Below, in pieces: positions 42,358-50,665 of a stretch of DNA of 64,000 nt. The stretch is from Anaerostipes hadrus ATCC 29173 = JCM 17467 (GTDB lineage: Bacteria > Bacillota > Clostridia > Lachnospirales > Lachnospiraceae). The DNA lies in assembly GCF_030296915.1 (NCBI RefSeq), contig NZ_AP028031.1, positions 2,041,501 through 2,105,500 on the forward strand, written 5' to 3'. Both the position numbers and the translations under genes were made by a program. Position 1 is the first letter of the stretch, and every line of letters begins with the position of its first letter. The notes under the pieces were generated by a model. That model ran no database searches. It was not told the DNA's origin and worked only from the letters and a program-made list of their open reading frames with translations.

Positions 42358-42963
42358 CTATAGTGAAACGAAGTTCTTTAAAATCTGTAATCCTACGGTG
42401 CTGCTCTTTTCTGGATGGAACTGGCAGGCAAAGATGTTGTCTTTCTCTACTGCTGCGTGAATCTCCACACCATATTCGGTTGTTGCTGCTACAATATCTT
42501 CATCGTCTGCCTGAAGATAGTAAGAATGTACAAAATATACATAAGGATTCTCTGGCAGTCCTTTGAATAATCTTGAATCTTCTTTGACTTTGATATTATT
42601 CCATCCCATATGTGGAATCTTTAAATCTCCACTCTTTGGAATTCTTAAGATCTTTCCAGGTAATAATCCAAGTCCTTTGACTCCCGGTCCTTCATCGCTG
42701 GATTCAAACATCAGCTGTAACCCAAGACAGATTCCTAAAAATGGAATATTCTTCTCTACAACTTCATGGATCGTTTCTTCTAATCCATAATGACGGATCT
42801 TCTCCATCGCATCTGCAAATGCTCCAACTCCCGGAAGAATCACTTTATCGCTGTTTACGATCTCATCGTGATCTCTTGTGATGATTGCTTCTTCTCCAAG
42901 ATAATTGAGTGATTTTTCAACACTTTTGATATTTCCTGCATCATAATCAATAATCGCTATCAT
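42358..42963 (-). CDS. hisH: Imidazole glycerol phosphate synthase, glutaminase subunit HisH
   Basis: 201-residue class I glutamine amidotransferase that supplies ammonia to HisF. The catalytic Cys is in FLGICLGLQLMFESS and the His-Glu pair in FACQFHPEKSS near the C-terminus. It begins MIAIIDYDAGNIKSVEKSL, as expected. Coupled with hisF. No other his gene is in the window, so the rest of the pathway must lie elsewhere. Confidence 0.96.
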   Translation of the reverse strand: MIAIIDYDAGNIKSVEKSLNYLGEEAIITRDHDEIVNSDKVILPGVGAFADAMEKIRHYGLEETIHEVVEKNIPFLGICLGLQLMFESSDEGPGVKGLGLLPGKILRIPKSGDLKIPHMGWNNIKVKEDSRLFKGLPENPYVYFVHSYYLQADDEDIVAATTEYGVEIHAAVEKDNIFACQFHPEKSSTVGLQILKNFVSL

Positions 42964-42972
42964 AGGTGCCTC

Positions 42973-43764
42973 CTATTCGTGTGCTATGTTTAAAAAGTCA
43001 CGGCTGTCCATCTTGATCCCGATTCCTTTTTCTTTGATCTCTTTTCCGATCTGGTATAGTGAATGATGAACTCTTACGAACGTTGCTTTCTCATTGTAGA
43101 ATGCCATCTTCTCAAAAGGCCAGCGGAACAAACTTGGAACTTCAAAACCTTCTCCTAATTCTAATATAAAAAGCTTTTTATTTAAAGTGTTTTGCAACCA
43201 TTTTGTGTAACTTGCCCATGAATTTAAGTAAGCTCCTTCGATATAGATAGATTTTGTCTCTTCTGTGCGGACATTAAAGATCAATTGTTTTCCACATTTT
43301 GGACATTCCAGATGTTCGATCTTTCCTGTTTTTTCATAATAGTCGATCAAATCTCTAAGTCCTAAGTTCGCAGGATAGAGCTGCTCATTACATGGTGCAC
43401 TGCACTGGAAGAAATCTCCGTTTCCACATGGTGCTGTCACGTGATCTTTCTTTAAATGGGTATGATACAATAATCCATCATCGTTACTCGTCACTACGAA
43501 ATATTCTTTTCCTTCCAAAACTTCTTCTAATTCTTTAAACAGATCTGTCTCTTTCATGGATAATAAATACTCTCTCTCGTAAACAGTTCTCATCCATTTG
43601 GAATCTTCATCTTCTTTATCGATGAGATTCTGGTAATGTTCATTTGTGATCACTTTCTTGAAATCGATCACACGGTCTGCACGCAATTCTCGTCCGATCC
43701 CCACTAATACAAGGTCTGCATCCTGAATCTGTTCTTTGTAATCTTTTAACATATTTCTTTTCAT
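42973..43764 (-). CDS. Divergent class-M sirtuin (SirTM)-like protein
   Basis: 263 residues from the ATG at 43764 (an upstream TTG overlaps a terminator; a Met four codons later is also possible). The second half looks like SirTM-type sirtuins: VVTSNDDGLL near 90, GNGDFFQCSAPC (114-125), a zinc site with Cys121, Cys125, Cys154 and Cys157 (CPKCGK), and the NAD-site end LELGEGFEVPSLFRWPFEKM (201-220). The N-terminal NAD loop is unusual: ADLVLVGIGRELRAD replaces the normal GAGAGLS. SirTMs are ADP-ribosyltransferases usually linked to a macrodomain and lipoylated carrier; none is here. It precedes hisH by 9 nt. Activity is uncertain. Confidence 0.7.
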   Translation of the reverse strand: MKRNMLKDYKEQIQDADLVLVGIGRELRADRVIDFKKVITNEHYQNLIDKEDEDSKWMRTVYEREYLLSMKETDLFKELEEVLEGKEYFVVTSNDDGLLYHTHLKKDHVTAPCGNGDFFQCSAPCNEQLYPANLGLRDLIDYYEKTGKIEHLECPKCGKQLIFNVRTEETKSIYIEGAYLNSWASYTKWLQNTLNKKLFILELGEGFEVPSLFRWPFEKMAFYNEKATFVRVHHSLYQIGKEIKEKGIGIKMDSRDFLNIAHE

Positions 43765-43783
43765 CCTTTTTATCCTATTATCC

Positions 43784-43814
43784 AAAAGAAACCAGTTTAC
43801 ACTGATTTCTTTTT
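43784..43814 (-). terminator. Hairpin upstream of the sirtuin-like gene
   Basis: On the minus strand AAAAGAAATCAGT pairs with ACTGGTTTCTTTT (13 bp with one U-G pair) around a 4-nt loop; the 3' arm itself is T-rich. It probably ends the sensor-kinase transcript, but a likely extended -10 (TGGTATGAT, 43832-43840) lies just upstream, so it may also sit in the leader of the sirtuin-hisHF unit. Confidence 0.7.
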
Positions 43815-43831
43815 GCTTACACTATTTATCT

Positions 43832-43840
43832 ATCATACCA
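43832..43840 (-). promoter_or_regulatory. Extended -10 promoter element for sirtuin-hisH-hisF
   Basis: On the minus strand TGGTATGAT reads as an extended -10, with only a weak -35 (CAGACA at 18 bp). It lies between the kinase stop and the hairpin at 43784-43814. Confidence 0.4.
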
Positions 43841-43903
43841 CAAAACTCATTTCTTTGTCTGTAGCATTTTTACTTCCATACACAACACAATGAAAATGCT
43901 TTT

Positions 43904-45388
43904 TTAACATTGTACAGATTCAGAATCCGCAGATTCCACATCAAAGTAAAATTCTACACCACCTTCTACATTGGCAACTCCATAATCTTTGCCATGTGCT
44001 TTCATCGTTGCTTCTACGATAGACAATCCGATTCCGCTTCCACCGTATTCTCTTGTTCTTGCTTTATCGACTTTATAGAATTTTACCCACAATTTATCAA
44101 TATCTTCCTGTGGAATATGGTCTCCCGTATTAAATACTTTGATCCTTACGTCATTTCCATGACGACAATAGCTGACTTTGATGATTCCACCGTCTGTTAC
44201 GTGATTTCTGGCATTGCTCAGATAGTTGTTCACAACTTCTTCGATCATAAATTCATCTGCCCACACATGAGTCTCTGGCTCATCAAATATAATCTTGACT
44301 TCTTGCTTTTCCACAAGGATCTTGCTTGATTCTACCATATTGCGGATCATTTCTGTGATATCAAATCGTTCCATATTGACCTGATTATTTCCGAATTCAA
44401 TCTGATTCAGTGTCAGAAGTTTCTGTACCATACGGTTCATCTTCTTTGCTTCATCTGCAATAACGTCACAATAGAACTCTTTGCTTTCTTCATCATCTAA
44501 GATATTGTCTTTCAATCCTTCCGAATATCCCTGGATCAGTGCGATCGGTGTCTTTAATTCATGGGATACATGGGATAAGAATTCCTTTCGCATCTCATCA
44601 ATCTGAACTTTCTGCTCGATATCTTTTTGCAGTTCATTGTTCGCTGTTTTCAGTTCTGAAATGGTGAATTCCAATTTAGATGATAACTCATTGATACTGG
44701 CTCCAAGTCGTCCTAATTCATCATCAGATCCTGTTGGCACTTTCACATCAAAATCTAAATGTGACATCTGATTCGCGGCCTTGGCCATATCTTCAATTGG
44801 TCTTGTAAACTGGCGGCTGTATAAATACATCGCAACTGCGCCGCAAATGATCAAGATCAGTCCAACATACATCGTAAACTGTCCGGATAATCTGGCACTT
44901 GTCTGGATACTTTCCATCGGTGTACTTATGATCACTGTATAATCGCCATCCAGATAGCCCATTAGATTGATGCTTGTTCCCATACTCTTATTGGTATTGG
45001 TCATAACTGCATAACCTTGCTTCTTGATCTGGTTACTGATCTTGTCAAGATTTTCATTTAAAATGTTCCAAAGGCTTTTATACATCAAGCTCTTCTCTCC
45101 TTCAGAACTATAAACGATCGTTCCTGATCCATCACTGATCAAAACCCTGTAATTATAAGTCTTCGCGATCTCATCCACATCATTCTTCCGTACCGTATCT
45201 TTTTGAAAAACTTTCTGTATCTGGTAATAGGATTCTTTGATCGTCTTCTTTTCCTTCACAGTATAATATGTCTTCAACATAGTAAGATTGATCAGTACTG
45301 ATAATAAGATCACCGACGTCATGATAATGATCAGCATCAATGTCATCTTGACTCTGACTGAACGGTTCTTTAATAATTTCTTTCTCAA
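43904..45388 (-). CDS. Sensor histidine kinase
   Basis: 494 residues. Membrane segment near 15-38, an extracellular sensor region of ~130 residues, a second membrane segment near 172-190, HAMP (about 190-245), a phospho-acceptor helix with HELKTP (His276) and an ATPase domain with N box NYLSNARNHV and G boxes GDHIPQEDIDKLW, GGSGIGLSIVE. The likely start is TTG at 45388, which overlaps the response-regulator stop as TTGA; the next Met is at residue 15, at the membrane helix. The signal is unknown. Confidence 0.93.
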   Translation of the reverse strand: MRKKLLKNRSVRVKMTLMLIIIMTSVILLSVLINLTMLKTYYTVKEKKTIKESYYQIQKVFQKDTVRKNDVDEIAKTYNYRVLISDGSGTIVYSSEGEKSLMYKSLWNILNENLDKISNQIKKQGYAVMTNTNKSMGTSINLMGYLDGDYTVIISTPMESIQTSARLSGQFTMYVGLILIICGAVAMYLYSRQFTRPIEDMAKAANQMSHLDFDVKVPTGSDDELGRLGASINELSSKLEFTISELKTANNELQKDIEQKVQIDEMRKEFLSHVSHELKTPIALIQGYSEGLKDNILDDEESKEFYCDVIADEAKKMNRMVQKLLTLNQIEFGNNQVNMERFDITEMIRNMVESSKILVEKQEVKIIFDEPETHVWADEFMIEEVVNNYLSNARNHVTDGGIIKVSYCRHGNDVRIKVFNTGDHIPQEDIDKLWVKFYKVDKARTREYGGSGIGLSIVEATMKAHGKDYGVANVEGGVEFYFDVESADSESVQC

Positions 45389-46065
45389 TTCTCTTCAACC
45401 TCAAATTTGTATCCCATTCCCCAGATCGTATGAATATAAGAACCTTTTTCACCAAGTTTATTTCTTAATTTCTTTACGTGGGTGTCGATCGTTCTTGCAT
45501 CTCCAAAGTAATCATAGTTCCATACCTGATTTAAGATACTTTCCCTTGTAAGGGCTCTTCCTTGATTGGACATAAAATACTGTAATAATTCAAATTCTTT
45601 GTAACTCAGATTGATGCTTTTTCCGTCAATAGAGACATGATGTCCCCCAACATCCATGACAATTCCGCCAGCTTCTATCTGTTCACCTTCTGTCTGAACC
45701 GTTCTTCTTAAAATGGCTTCCACTCTGGCAACCAAGATCTTTGGGCTGAATGGTTTGGAAATATATTCATCCACTCCAAGTTCAAATCCAAGAAGTTCAT
45801 CTTGTTCCTGATCTTTTGCCGTCAGCATGATGATCGGAACTTTAGATACTTTACGGATTTCTTTGACAACTTCCCATCCGTCCATCTTCGGCATCATAAC
45901 ATCTAATACTAACAGATTGATTCCCTTTGTAGAATAAAAGGTATCAACCGCTTCTTCACCATCCTGTGCTTCTAACACCTGATAGCCGGCTCTTGTCAGA
46001 AAGTCTTTGACTAGCTTTCGCATTCTGCTTTCATCATCCACAACTAATATCTTTAATTCATTCAC
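45385..46065 (-). CDS. OmpR/PhoB-family response regulator
   Basis: 226 residues: receiver domain with Asp10, Asp11, phospho-acceptor Asp55 (LLVLDVMMPKMDGWE) and Lys in LTAKDQ, then a winged-helix DNA-binding domain ending TIWGMGYKFEVEEN. The start is GTG at 46065, 10 nt after AGGAGG; the ATG 4 bases on is out of frame. It overlaps the kinase gene by 4 nt, so the two form one two-component system. Targets are unknown. Confidence 0.95.
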   Translation of the reverse strand: MNELKILVVDDESRMRKLVKDFLTRAGYQVLEAQDGEEAVDTFYSTKGINLLVLDVMMPKMDGWEVVKEIRKVSKVPIIMLTAKDQEQDELLGFELGVDEYISKPFSPKILVARVEAILRRTVQTEGEQIEAGGIVMDVGGHHVSIDGKSINLSYKEFELLQYFMSNQGRALTRESILNQVWNYDYFGDARTIDTHVKKLRNKLGEKGSYIHTIWGMGYKFEVEEN

Positions 46066-46237
46066 CTTGTATCTTCCTCCTAATCTTATTTTCTCATACC
46101 ATTTATTTATATTTCTTTCCTATAAAAAAGAAACATCCTTCTTATTTTGTTGACTTTATTCTATCATAGGATTATGTCAAAACTGTGAATGTTTATCATG
46201 AATTTACGATCATCATCTCTTCACAAAATATATCAAA

Positions 46238-46277
46238 AAAAGAAGTCTCACAGATAAATTCCTGCAAAACTTCTTTT
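46238..46277 (-). terminator. Intrinsic terminator after the DUF368 gene
   Basis: On the minus strand AAAAGAAGT and ACTTCTTTT form a 9-bp stem around a ~22-nt loop, followed by TTT. A small ATGATAC/GTATCAT hairpin lies just upstream of it. Confidence 0.75.
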
Positions 46278-46314
46278 ATGATCATGATACTTTTGTATCA
46301 TTTAATTGTTCGTA

Positions 46315-47184
46315 TTATTCTGCGATCGCTTTGATCTTCTCAAGACCGAAGACAATCACAATACCGATAATAAAGAATACTGGATGGAACGTATGAAGTG
46401 TCATCGCTGCTTTTGTATTCTCCAGTGTTGTTGGTCCCATAACGATCGCATATAAAGAACCGATCATCATTCCGATAACAAAATAGATCATCGCACTTCT
46501 ATGGTTCTCCAATGCACGGCGGATCAGTTTGATCACGAGTGCGATTCCTGTCAAAACTCCAAGTCCAAAGATCACTATGACTGGGAAGTAAGACAAATGA
46601 AGATGCATCACTTCTTTGAGTGCTGTGATCACTGGAACATATAACCCAAAGATCAGAAGCATTGTTGATCCTGAAATTCCTGGAAGTACCATTGCTGAGA
46701 TTGCTACCATCGCTACTGCGAAGATATAAACAACCAATGCGATATTTAAATGTTCCACGCTAACACTGATTCCTTTTCCAGATACTGGATTAAAGTATGT
46801 GATTGCTGCAACAAGTACAACTCCAATCACTGCCCAGATGATATTCTGGTATTTTCCTTTTAATGAATCTTTCTCTTCTTTGCAGATCATCGGAATTGCA
46901 AAAATGATAAGTCCTAAGAATAAAGAACTGATCTCATAAATCCTGTCATCAAAAATACTTGCCAGAACAGAAACTGCTGCTCCCATTCCAACGACCCATC
47001 CAATGCCAATCCTTATTAAAAACTTAATTGCTTCAATTCTTTCTTCTTTTGTTCCTGACATCAAATAATCGAGTGACATGATAAACTTGTCATAAAAACC
47101 AAGTAAGAACGCAACCGTTCCACCAGATACACCCGGAACACTATCAGCTAATGCCATACAAAATCCTCTGATAAAATTTAGCAT
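46315..47184 (-). CDS. DUF368 family polyprenyl-phosphate transporter (PopT-like)
   Basis: 289 residues from the ATG at 47184 (MLNFIRGFCMALADSVPG). It has about eight membrane segments, the DUF368 motif ADSVPGVSGGTVAFLLGFYD at the N-terminus and the repeated form VLPGISGSTMLLIFGLY near residue 170, an internal duplication typical of the family. DUF368 proteins have been shown to recycle undecaprenyl phosphate across the membrane. AGGAG is 11 nt upstream. The longer frame would start 18 codons earlier without support. It is downstream of mnmA. Confidence 0.9.
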   Translation of the reverse strand: MLNFIRGFCMALADSVPGVSGGTVAFLLGFYDKFIMSLDYLMSGTKEERIEAIKFLIRIGIGWVVGMGAAVSVLASIFDDRIYEISSLFLGLIIFAIPMICKEEKDSLKGKYQNIIWAVIGVVLVAAITYFNPVSGKGISVSVEHLNIALVVYIFAVAMVAISAMVLPGISGSTMLLIFGLYVPVITALKEVMHLHLSYFPVIVIFGLGVLTGIALVIKLIRRALENHRSAMIYFVIGMMIGSLYAIVMGPTTLENTKAAMTLHTFHPVFFIIGIVIVFGLEKIKAIAE

Positions 47185-47215
47185 ACTACCTCTTTCTCCT
47201 GTTATGTGTTTAATA

Positions 47216-47234
47216 TACAACACATTGTATTGTA
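47216..47234. repeat. Imperfect 19-bp palindrome upstream of the DUF368 gene
   Basis: TACAACACATTGTATTGTA matches its own complement at all but three positions, including the centre. It lies 32 bp upstream of the DUF368 start, at a plausible operator position, but no promoter is clear. Confidence 0.4.
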
Positions 47235-47271
47235 ACATAACTTTTTTTTAGAAGAAAGTATGAAATAAAAT

Positions 47272-48363
47272 TCACATATTTTCATTTGCTGCACGAAGGA
47301 TCGTAGCCCCTCCAGCAACAATGTCTCCATCATAGAATACGACTGCCTGTCCTGGCGTGATCGCTCTCTGTGGTTCATCAAAGACAACTCTTACTTCATC
47401 TTCCCCTGTCATATAGACTCTGCAAGGGACTTCCGGACTATTATATCGAATCTTCGCCATCAGTTTCATACCATCTTCAAACTCTGGTACAGACATACAG
47501 TTTACTTTATTTCCATATAAAACATTGGCAAACAGATCCTGTTTGTCTCCGACTACAACTTCATTCGTATCTTTGTCTACTTTGATGACATATCCTGGTT
47601 TCTTCAAGGATAATCCAAGACCTCTTCTCTGTCCTACTGTATAGTAAATGATCCCTTTATGCTCTCCTAAGACATTGCCTTCTGGATCTACAAATTTCCC
47701 TTTTGGAATCTTTGTTCCAGTCGTCTCTTCGATAAATTCGCCATAGTTATCATCTACAAAGCAGATATCCTGACTGTCAGGCTTGTTGGCAACTAACAGT
47801 CCGATCTCTTCTGCGATCTGTCTGACTTCATCTTTTGTGTATGCCCCGATCGGCATGAGTGTTTTAGAAAGCTGATTCTGAGTCAGATTATATAATGCAT
47901 AGGTCTGATCTTTCTTCTGTGTCTTAGAACATTTTAATGCATAACGTCCGTTATCAAGCTTTGTGATCTGTGAATAATGTCCGGTTGCAATATAGTCTGC
48001 TCCAATGTCTAAGCAACGCTTTAATAAGGACTCCCATTTCACATAACGGTTGCATGCGATACATGGATTTGGAGTTCTTGCATTTAAATATTCTTCACAG
48101 AAATAGTCAATGACTTTATCTTTGAAGTCTTTTCTAAAATTCATGACATAATGAGGAATTCCGATCATCTGTGCTACACGCCTTGCATCATCAACAGCTG
48201 ATAGTCCACAGCATCCTCCATTCTCTTCCTGAACAAACTCATCTTCTTCCTGCCAGATCTGCATTGTCACACCGATCACATCGTATCCCTGTTTCTTTAA
48301 GAGATATGCCGCAACGGATGAATCAACGCCTCCTGACATTCCAACCACGACTTTTTCTTTCAC
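47272..48363 (-). CDS. mnmA: tRNA 2-thiouridine(34) synthase MnmA
   Basis: 363-residue enzyme that thiolates the wobble uridine of tRNA-Lys, -Glu and -Gln, taking sulfur from IscS. The PP-loop GMSGGVDSSVAAYLL is at the N-terminus; catalytic cysteines are in NPCIACNRY and SQDICFV; GQRRGLG and AITPGQAVVFY are also typical. The start is GTG at 48363, 5 nt after AGGAGG. It is the last gene of iscR-iscS-iscU-mnmA, which matches its need for cysteine-desulfurase sulfur. Confidence 0.96.
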   Translation of the reverse strand: MKEKVVVGMSGGVDSSVAAYLLKKQGYDVIGVTMQIWQEEDEFVQEENGGCCGLSAVDDARRVAQMIGIPHYVMNFRKDFKDKVIDYFCEEYLNARTPNPCIACNRYVKWESLLKRCLDIGADYIATGHYSQITKLDNGRYALKCSKTQKKDQTYALYNLTQNQLSKTLMPIGAYTKDEVRQIAEEIGLLVANKPDSQDICFVDDNYGEFIEETTGTKIPKGKFVDPEGNVLGEHKGIIYYTVGQRRGLGLSLKKPGYVIKVDKDTNEVVVGDKQDLFANVLYGNKVNCMSVPEFEDGMKLMAKIRYNSPEVPCRVYMTGEDEVRVVFDEPQRAITPGQAVVFYDGDIVAGGATILRAANENM

Positions 48364-48372
48364 AACTGCCTC

Positions 48373-48810
48373 CTAGTATTCCTCTTCTTCTTCACCTTCA
48401 CTGATATCTGTTTTAGGTTTTTCTAATCCTTCGATCTTGATACCATTTTTCTCAGCATAATCCCATAATGCTGCGTGAATTGCTTCTTCTGCAAGTAAAG
48501 AACAGTGAACTTTCACTGGTGGAAGTCCATCTAATGCTTCCATAACCGCTTTATTTGTTACTTCTAATGCCTGCTGAATGTTCTTTCCTTTGACAAGCTC
48601 TGTTGCCATACTGCTTGTTGCAACGGCTGCTCCACATCCAAATGTCTTGAATTTAACATCCTGGATGATTCCATTATCATCGATATCTAAATAGATTCTC
48701 ATGATATCTCCACATTTTGCGTTACCAACTGTTCCCACACCACTGGCATTTTCAATTTCTCCTACGTTTCTTGGATGCTGAAAATGATCCATTACTTTCT
48801 CACTGTACAT
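48373..48810 (-). CDS. iscU: Iron-sulfur cluster scaffold protein (IscU/NifU N-terminal type)
   Basis: 145 residues. The three cluster-ligand cysteines are in GNAKCGDIMRIYL, FGCGAAVATSSM and VHCSLLAEEAIHAAL. The C-terminus ends in an acidic tail (EGEEEEEY). AGGAGG precedes the ATG. It lies between the cysteine desulfurase and mnmA, so sulfur can be passed either to clusters or to tRNA. Confidence 0.95.
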   Translation of the reverse strand: MYSEKVMDHFQHPRNVGEIENASGVGTVGNAKCGDIMRIYLDIDDNGIIQDVKFKTFGCGAAVATSSMATELVKGKNIQQALEVTNKAVMEALDGLPPVKVHCSLLAEEAIHAALWDYAEKNGIKIEGLEKPKTDISEGEEEEEY

Positions 48811-48884
48811 TATGATTCCTCCTGATCTTATCTATAAATTCTACTGAAATTTTATTTTCATTATTTTCCTCTATGGAAAACCTC

Positions 48885-50069
48885 TTAATTATTTTTCTTT
48901 ACAAAATCTTCATATAATGGTGACATTGTTCTTAATTTTGTCACGATCTCTTTGATATTGTCTACAACATAATCCATATCTTCTTTTGTTGTTTCTTCTC
49001 CGATCGTCATACGAAGTGATCCATGAGCGATCTCATGAGGCAGTCCAATAGCTAACAGTACATGAGATGGATCTAAGGATCCTGATGTACATGCTGATCC
49101 ACTGGATGCACAGATTCCTGCCATATCAAGCATGATCAGTAAAGATTCTCCTTCGATAAACTGGAAGCTGATATTGATGTTGTTTGGTACTCTCTTTTGT
49201 GCATCTCCATTTAAACGGCAGTATGGAACTTCTGCCAGGATTCTCTTGATCGCATAGTCACGGACTTCTGTCTCATGCTTGATTCTTTCATCCATTGTTG
49301 CAAATGCGATCTCAACTGCTTTTGCAATTCCTACGATACCTGTGATGTTCTCTGTTCCGGCACGTCTTTTTCTTTCCTGTGCTCCACCATGAATGAAAGA
49401 ACGAAGTTTTAATCCTTTTCTGATATATAAGAATCCGATTCCCTTTGGTCCACCGAATTTGTGTCCGCTGACACTTAACATATCGATATTATATTCATCT
49501 ACATTGATCGGAATCTGAGCATATGCCTGAACTGCATCTGTATGGAATAAGATTCCATGTTCTTTTGCGATAGCTCCGATTTCTTTAATTGGCTGGATCG
49601 TTCCGATCTCGTTGTTTGCAAACATCACAGAGATTAAGATCGTATCTGGTCTGATCGCTGCTTTTAAGTCATCTAATTTTAAGATTCCGTTCTCATCAAC
49701 GTCAATATATGTGATCTCAAATCCTTTTTTCTCAAGATATTCACATGTATGAAGGATCGCATGATGTTCGATCTTACTTGTGATGATATGTTTTCCTTTG
49801 TTTGCATAAGCTTCTGCTGTACATTTCAATGCCCAGTTATCAGATTCAGAACCACCTGCTGTGAAGTAGATATTCTCTGCTGTTGTTCCAAGTGATCTTG
49901 CGATCGTTTCTCTTGATTCGTCTACAACTTTACGGTTATTTAATGCTGGTGTATATACACTGGATGGATTCCAGAAGTTTTCTGTAAAATAAGGAAGCAT
50001 TGCATCTACAACTTCCGGTCTTGTTGCTGTAGTAGCAGCATGATCTAAGTAAATGATTTTCTTTTCCAT
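48885..50069 (-). CDS. iscS: Cysteine desulfurase
   Basis: 394-residue PLP enzyme that removes sulfur from cysteine. It begins IIYLDHAATTATRPEV, has the PLP lysine in SVSGHKFGGPKGIGF and the catalytic cysteine in SSGSACTSGSLDPSHVL. This is the IscS/NifS type. 11 nt after iscR; 74 nt before iscU. Confidence 0.97.
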   Translation of the reverse strand: MEKKIIYLDHAATTATRPEVVDAMLPYFTENFWNPSSVYTPALNNRKVVDESRETIARSLGTTAENIYFTAGGSESDNWALKCTAEAYANKGKHIITSKIEHHAILHTCEYLEKKGFEITYIDVDENGILKLDDLKAAIRPDTILISVMFANNEIGTIQPIKEIGAIAKEHGILFHTDAVQAYAQIPINVDEYNIDMLSVSGHKFGGPKGIGFLYIRKGLKLRSFIHGGAQERKRRAGTENITGIVGIAKAVEIAFATMDERIKHETEVRDYAIKRILAEVPYCRLNGDAQKRVPNNINISFQFIEGESLLIMLDMAGICASSGSACTSGSLDPSHVLLAIGLPHEIAHGSLRMTIGEETTKEDMDYVVDNIKEIVTKLRTMSPLYEDFVKKNN

Positions 50070-50080
50070 GATTATGATTC

Positions 50081-50530
50081 CTACCTTTCTTCTTGATCAT
50101 ATTTGGTATGTATTTCGATTGATTCTTCCATCAATTCTTGTAAAGTGATCGAATCAACCGCCTGCTGAACGCTGTCATTGATTCGTTTCCAAACTGTCTT
50201 GGTCACGCAGAATTTTGTGCCGCTGCAAGTCGATGTATCTCCGGTAAATGCTGCACAGTCGATCGGTGTTAAATCTCCTTCCAAAGTCCTTAAGATATCT
50301 CCTGCCGAAATATCTTTTGGATCTTTATCTAACATATATCCACCCTGTGCTCCACGAATACTTTTGATGATCCCTGCTTTCTTCAGTTTAGGTAATAACT
50401 GCTCTAAGTATCTGACGGAAATATTCTGTCTCTCTGCGATCGCACTGATTGGTACCGGGCTGTCCTGACTGTATACCGCAATGTCTACCATCGCTCTTAA
50501 TCCATAGCGTCCTTTTGTCGATAATTTCAT
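50081..50530 (-). CDS. iscR: Rrf2-family iron-sulfur regulator (IscR-like)
   Basis: 149 residues: winged helix with MKLSTKGRYGLRAMVDIA and ISVRYLEQLLPKLKKAGII, the Rrf2 motif SIRGAQGGYML, and three cysteines in the order CAAF, TCSG, KFCV (about 92-107) that could hold an iron-sulfur cluster. It heads the isc operon and is probably autoregulatory. A CymR-like role cannot be excluded, but the cysteines and the neighbours favour IscR. Confidence 0.92.
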   Translation of the reverse strand: MKLSTKGRYGLRAMVDIAVYSQDSPVPISAIAERQNISVRYLEQLLPKLKKAGIIKSIRGAQGGYMLDKDPKDISAGDILRTLEGDLTPIDCAAFTGDTSTCSGTKFCVTKTVWKRINDSVQQAVDSITLQELMEESIEIHTKYDQEER

Positions 50531-50542
50531 TCTCTCACCTCA

Positions 50543-50603
50543 ATCCCGACTATATAACTCGGATTTCATTTGTTATCTTAACAAAGCATGTATCTTATGT
50601 CAA
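50543..50603 (-). promoter_or_regulatory. isc operon promoter and candidate operator
   Basis: On the minus strand TTGACA (50598-50603), 17-bp spacer and TAAGAT (50575-50580). Just downstream, CCGA-N9-TCGG (50546-50562), inside the wider ATCC...GGAT symmetry at 50543-50564, is a good candidate for IscR binding over the start of transcription. Confidence 0.65.
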
Positions 50604-50665
50604 CATTATTTGTCATATCTTTTTTTTTTATTTCATACAATAATTAAAAATGGCTGGTATTTCCT

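Noticed and set aside
43765..43785. Upstream TTG start of the sirtuin-like gene
   Set aside because: It lies in the 3' arm region of a strong hairpin and has no ribosome site; later ATG codons fit better.
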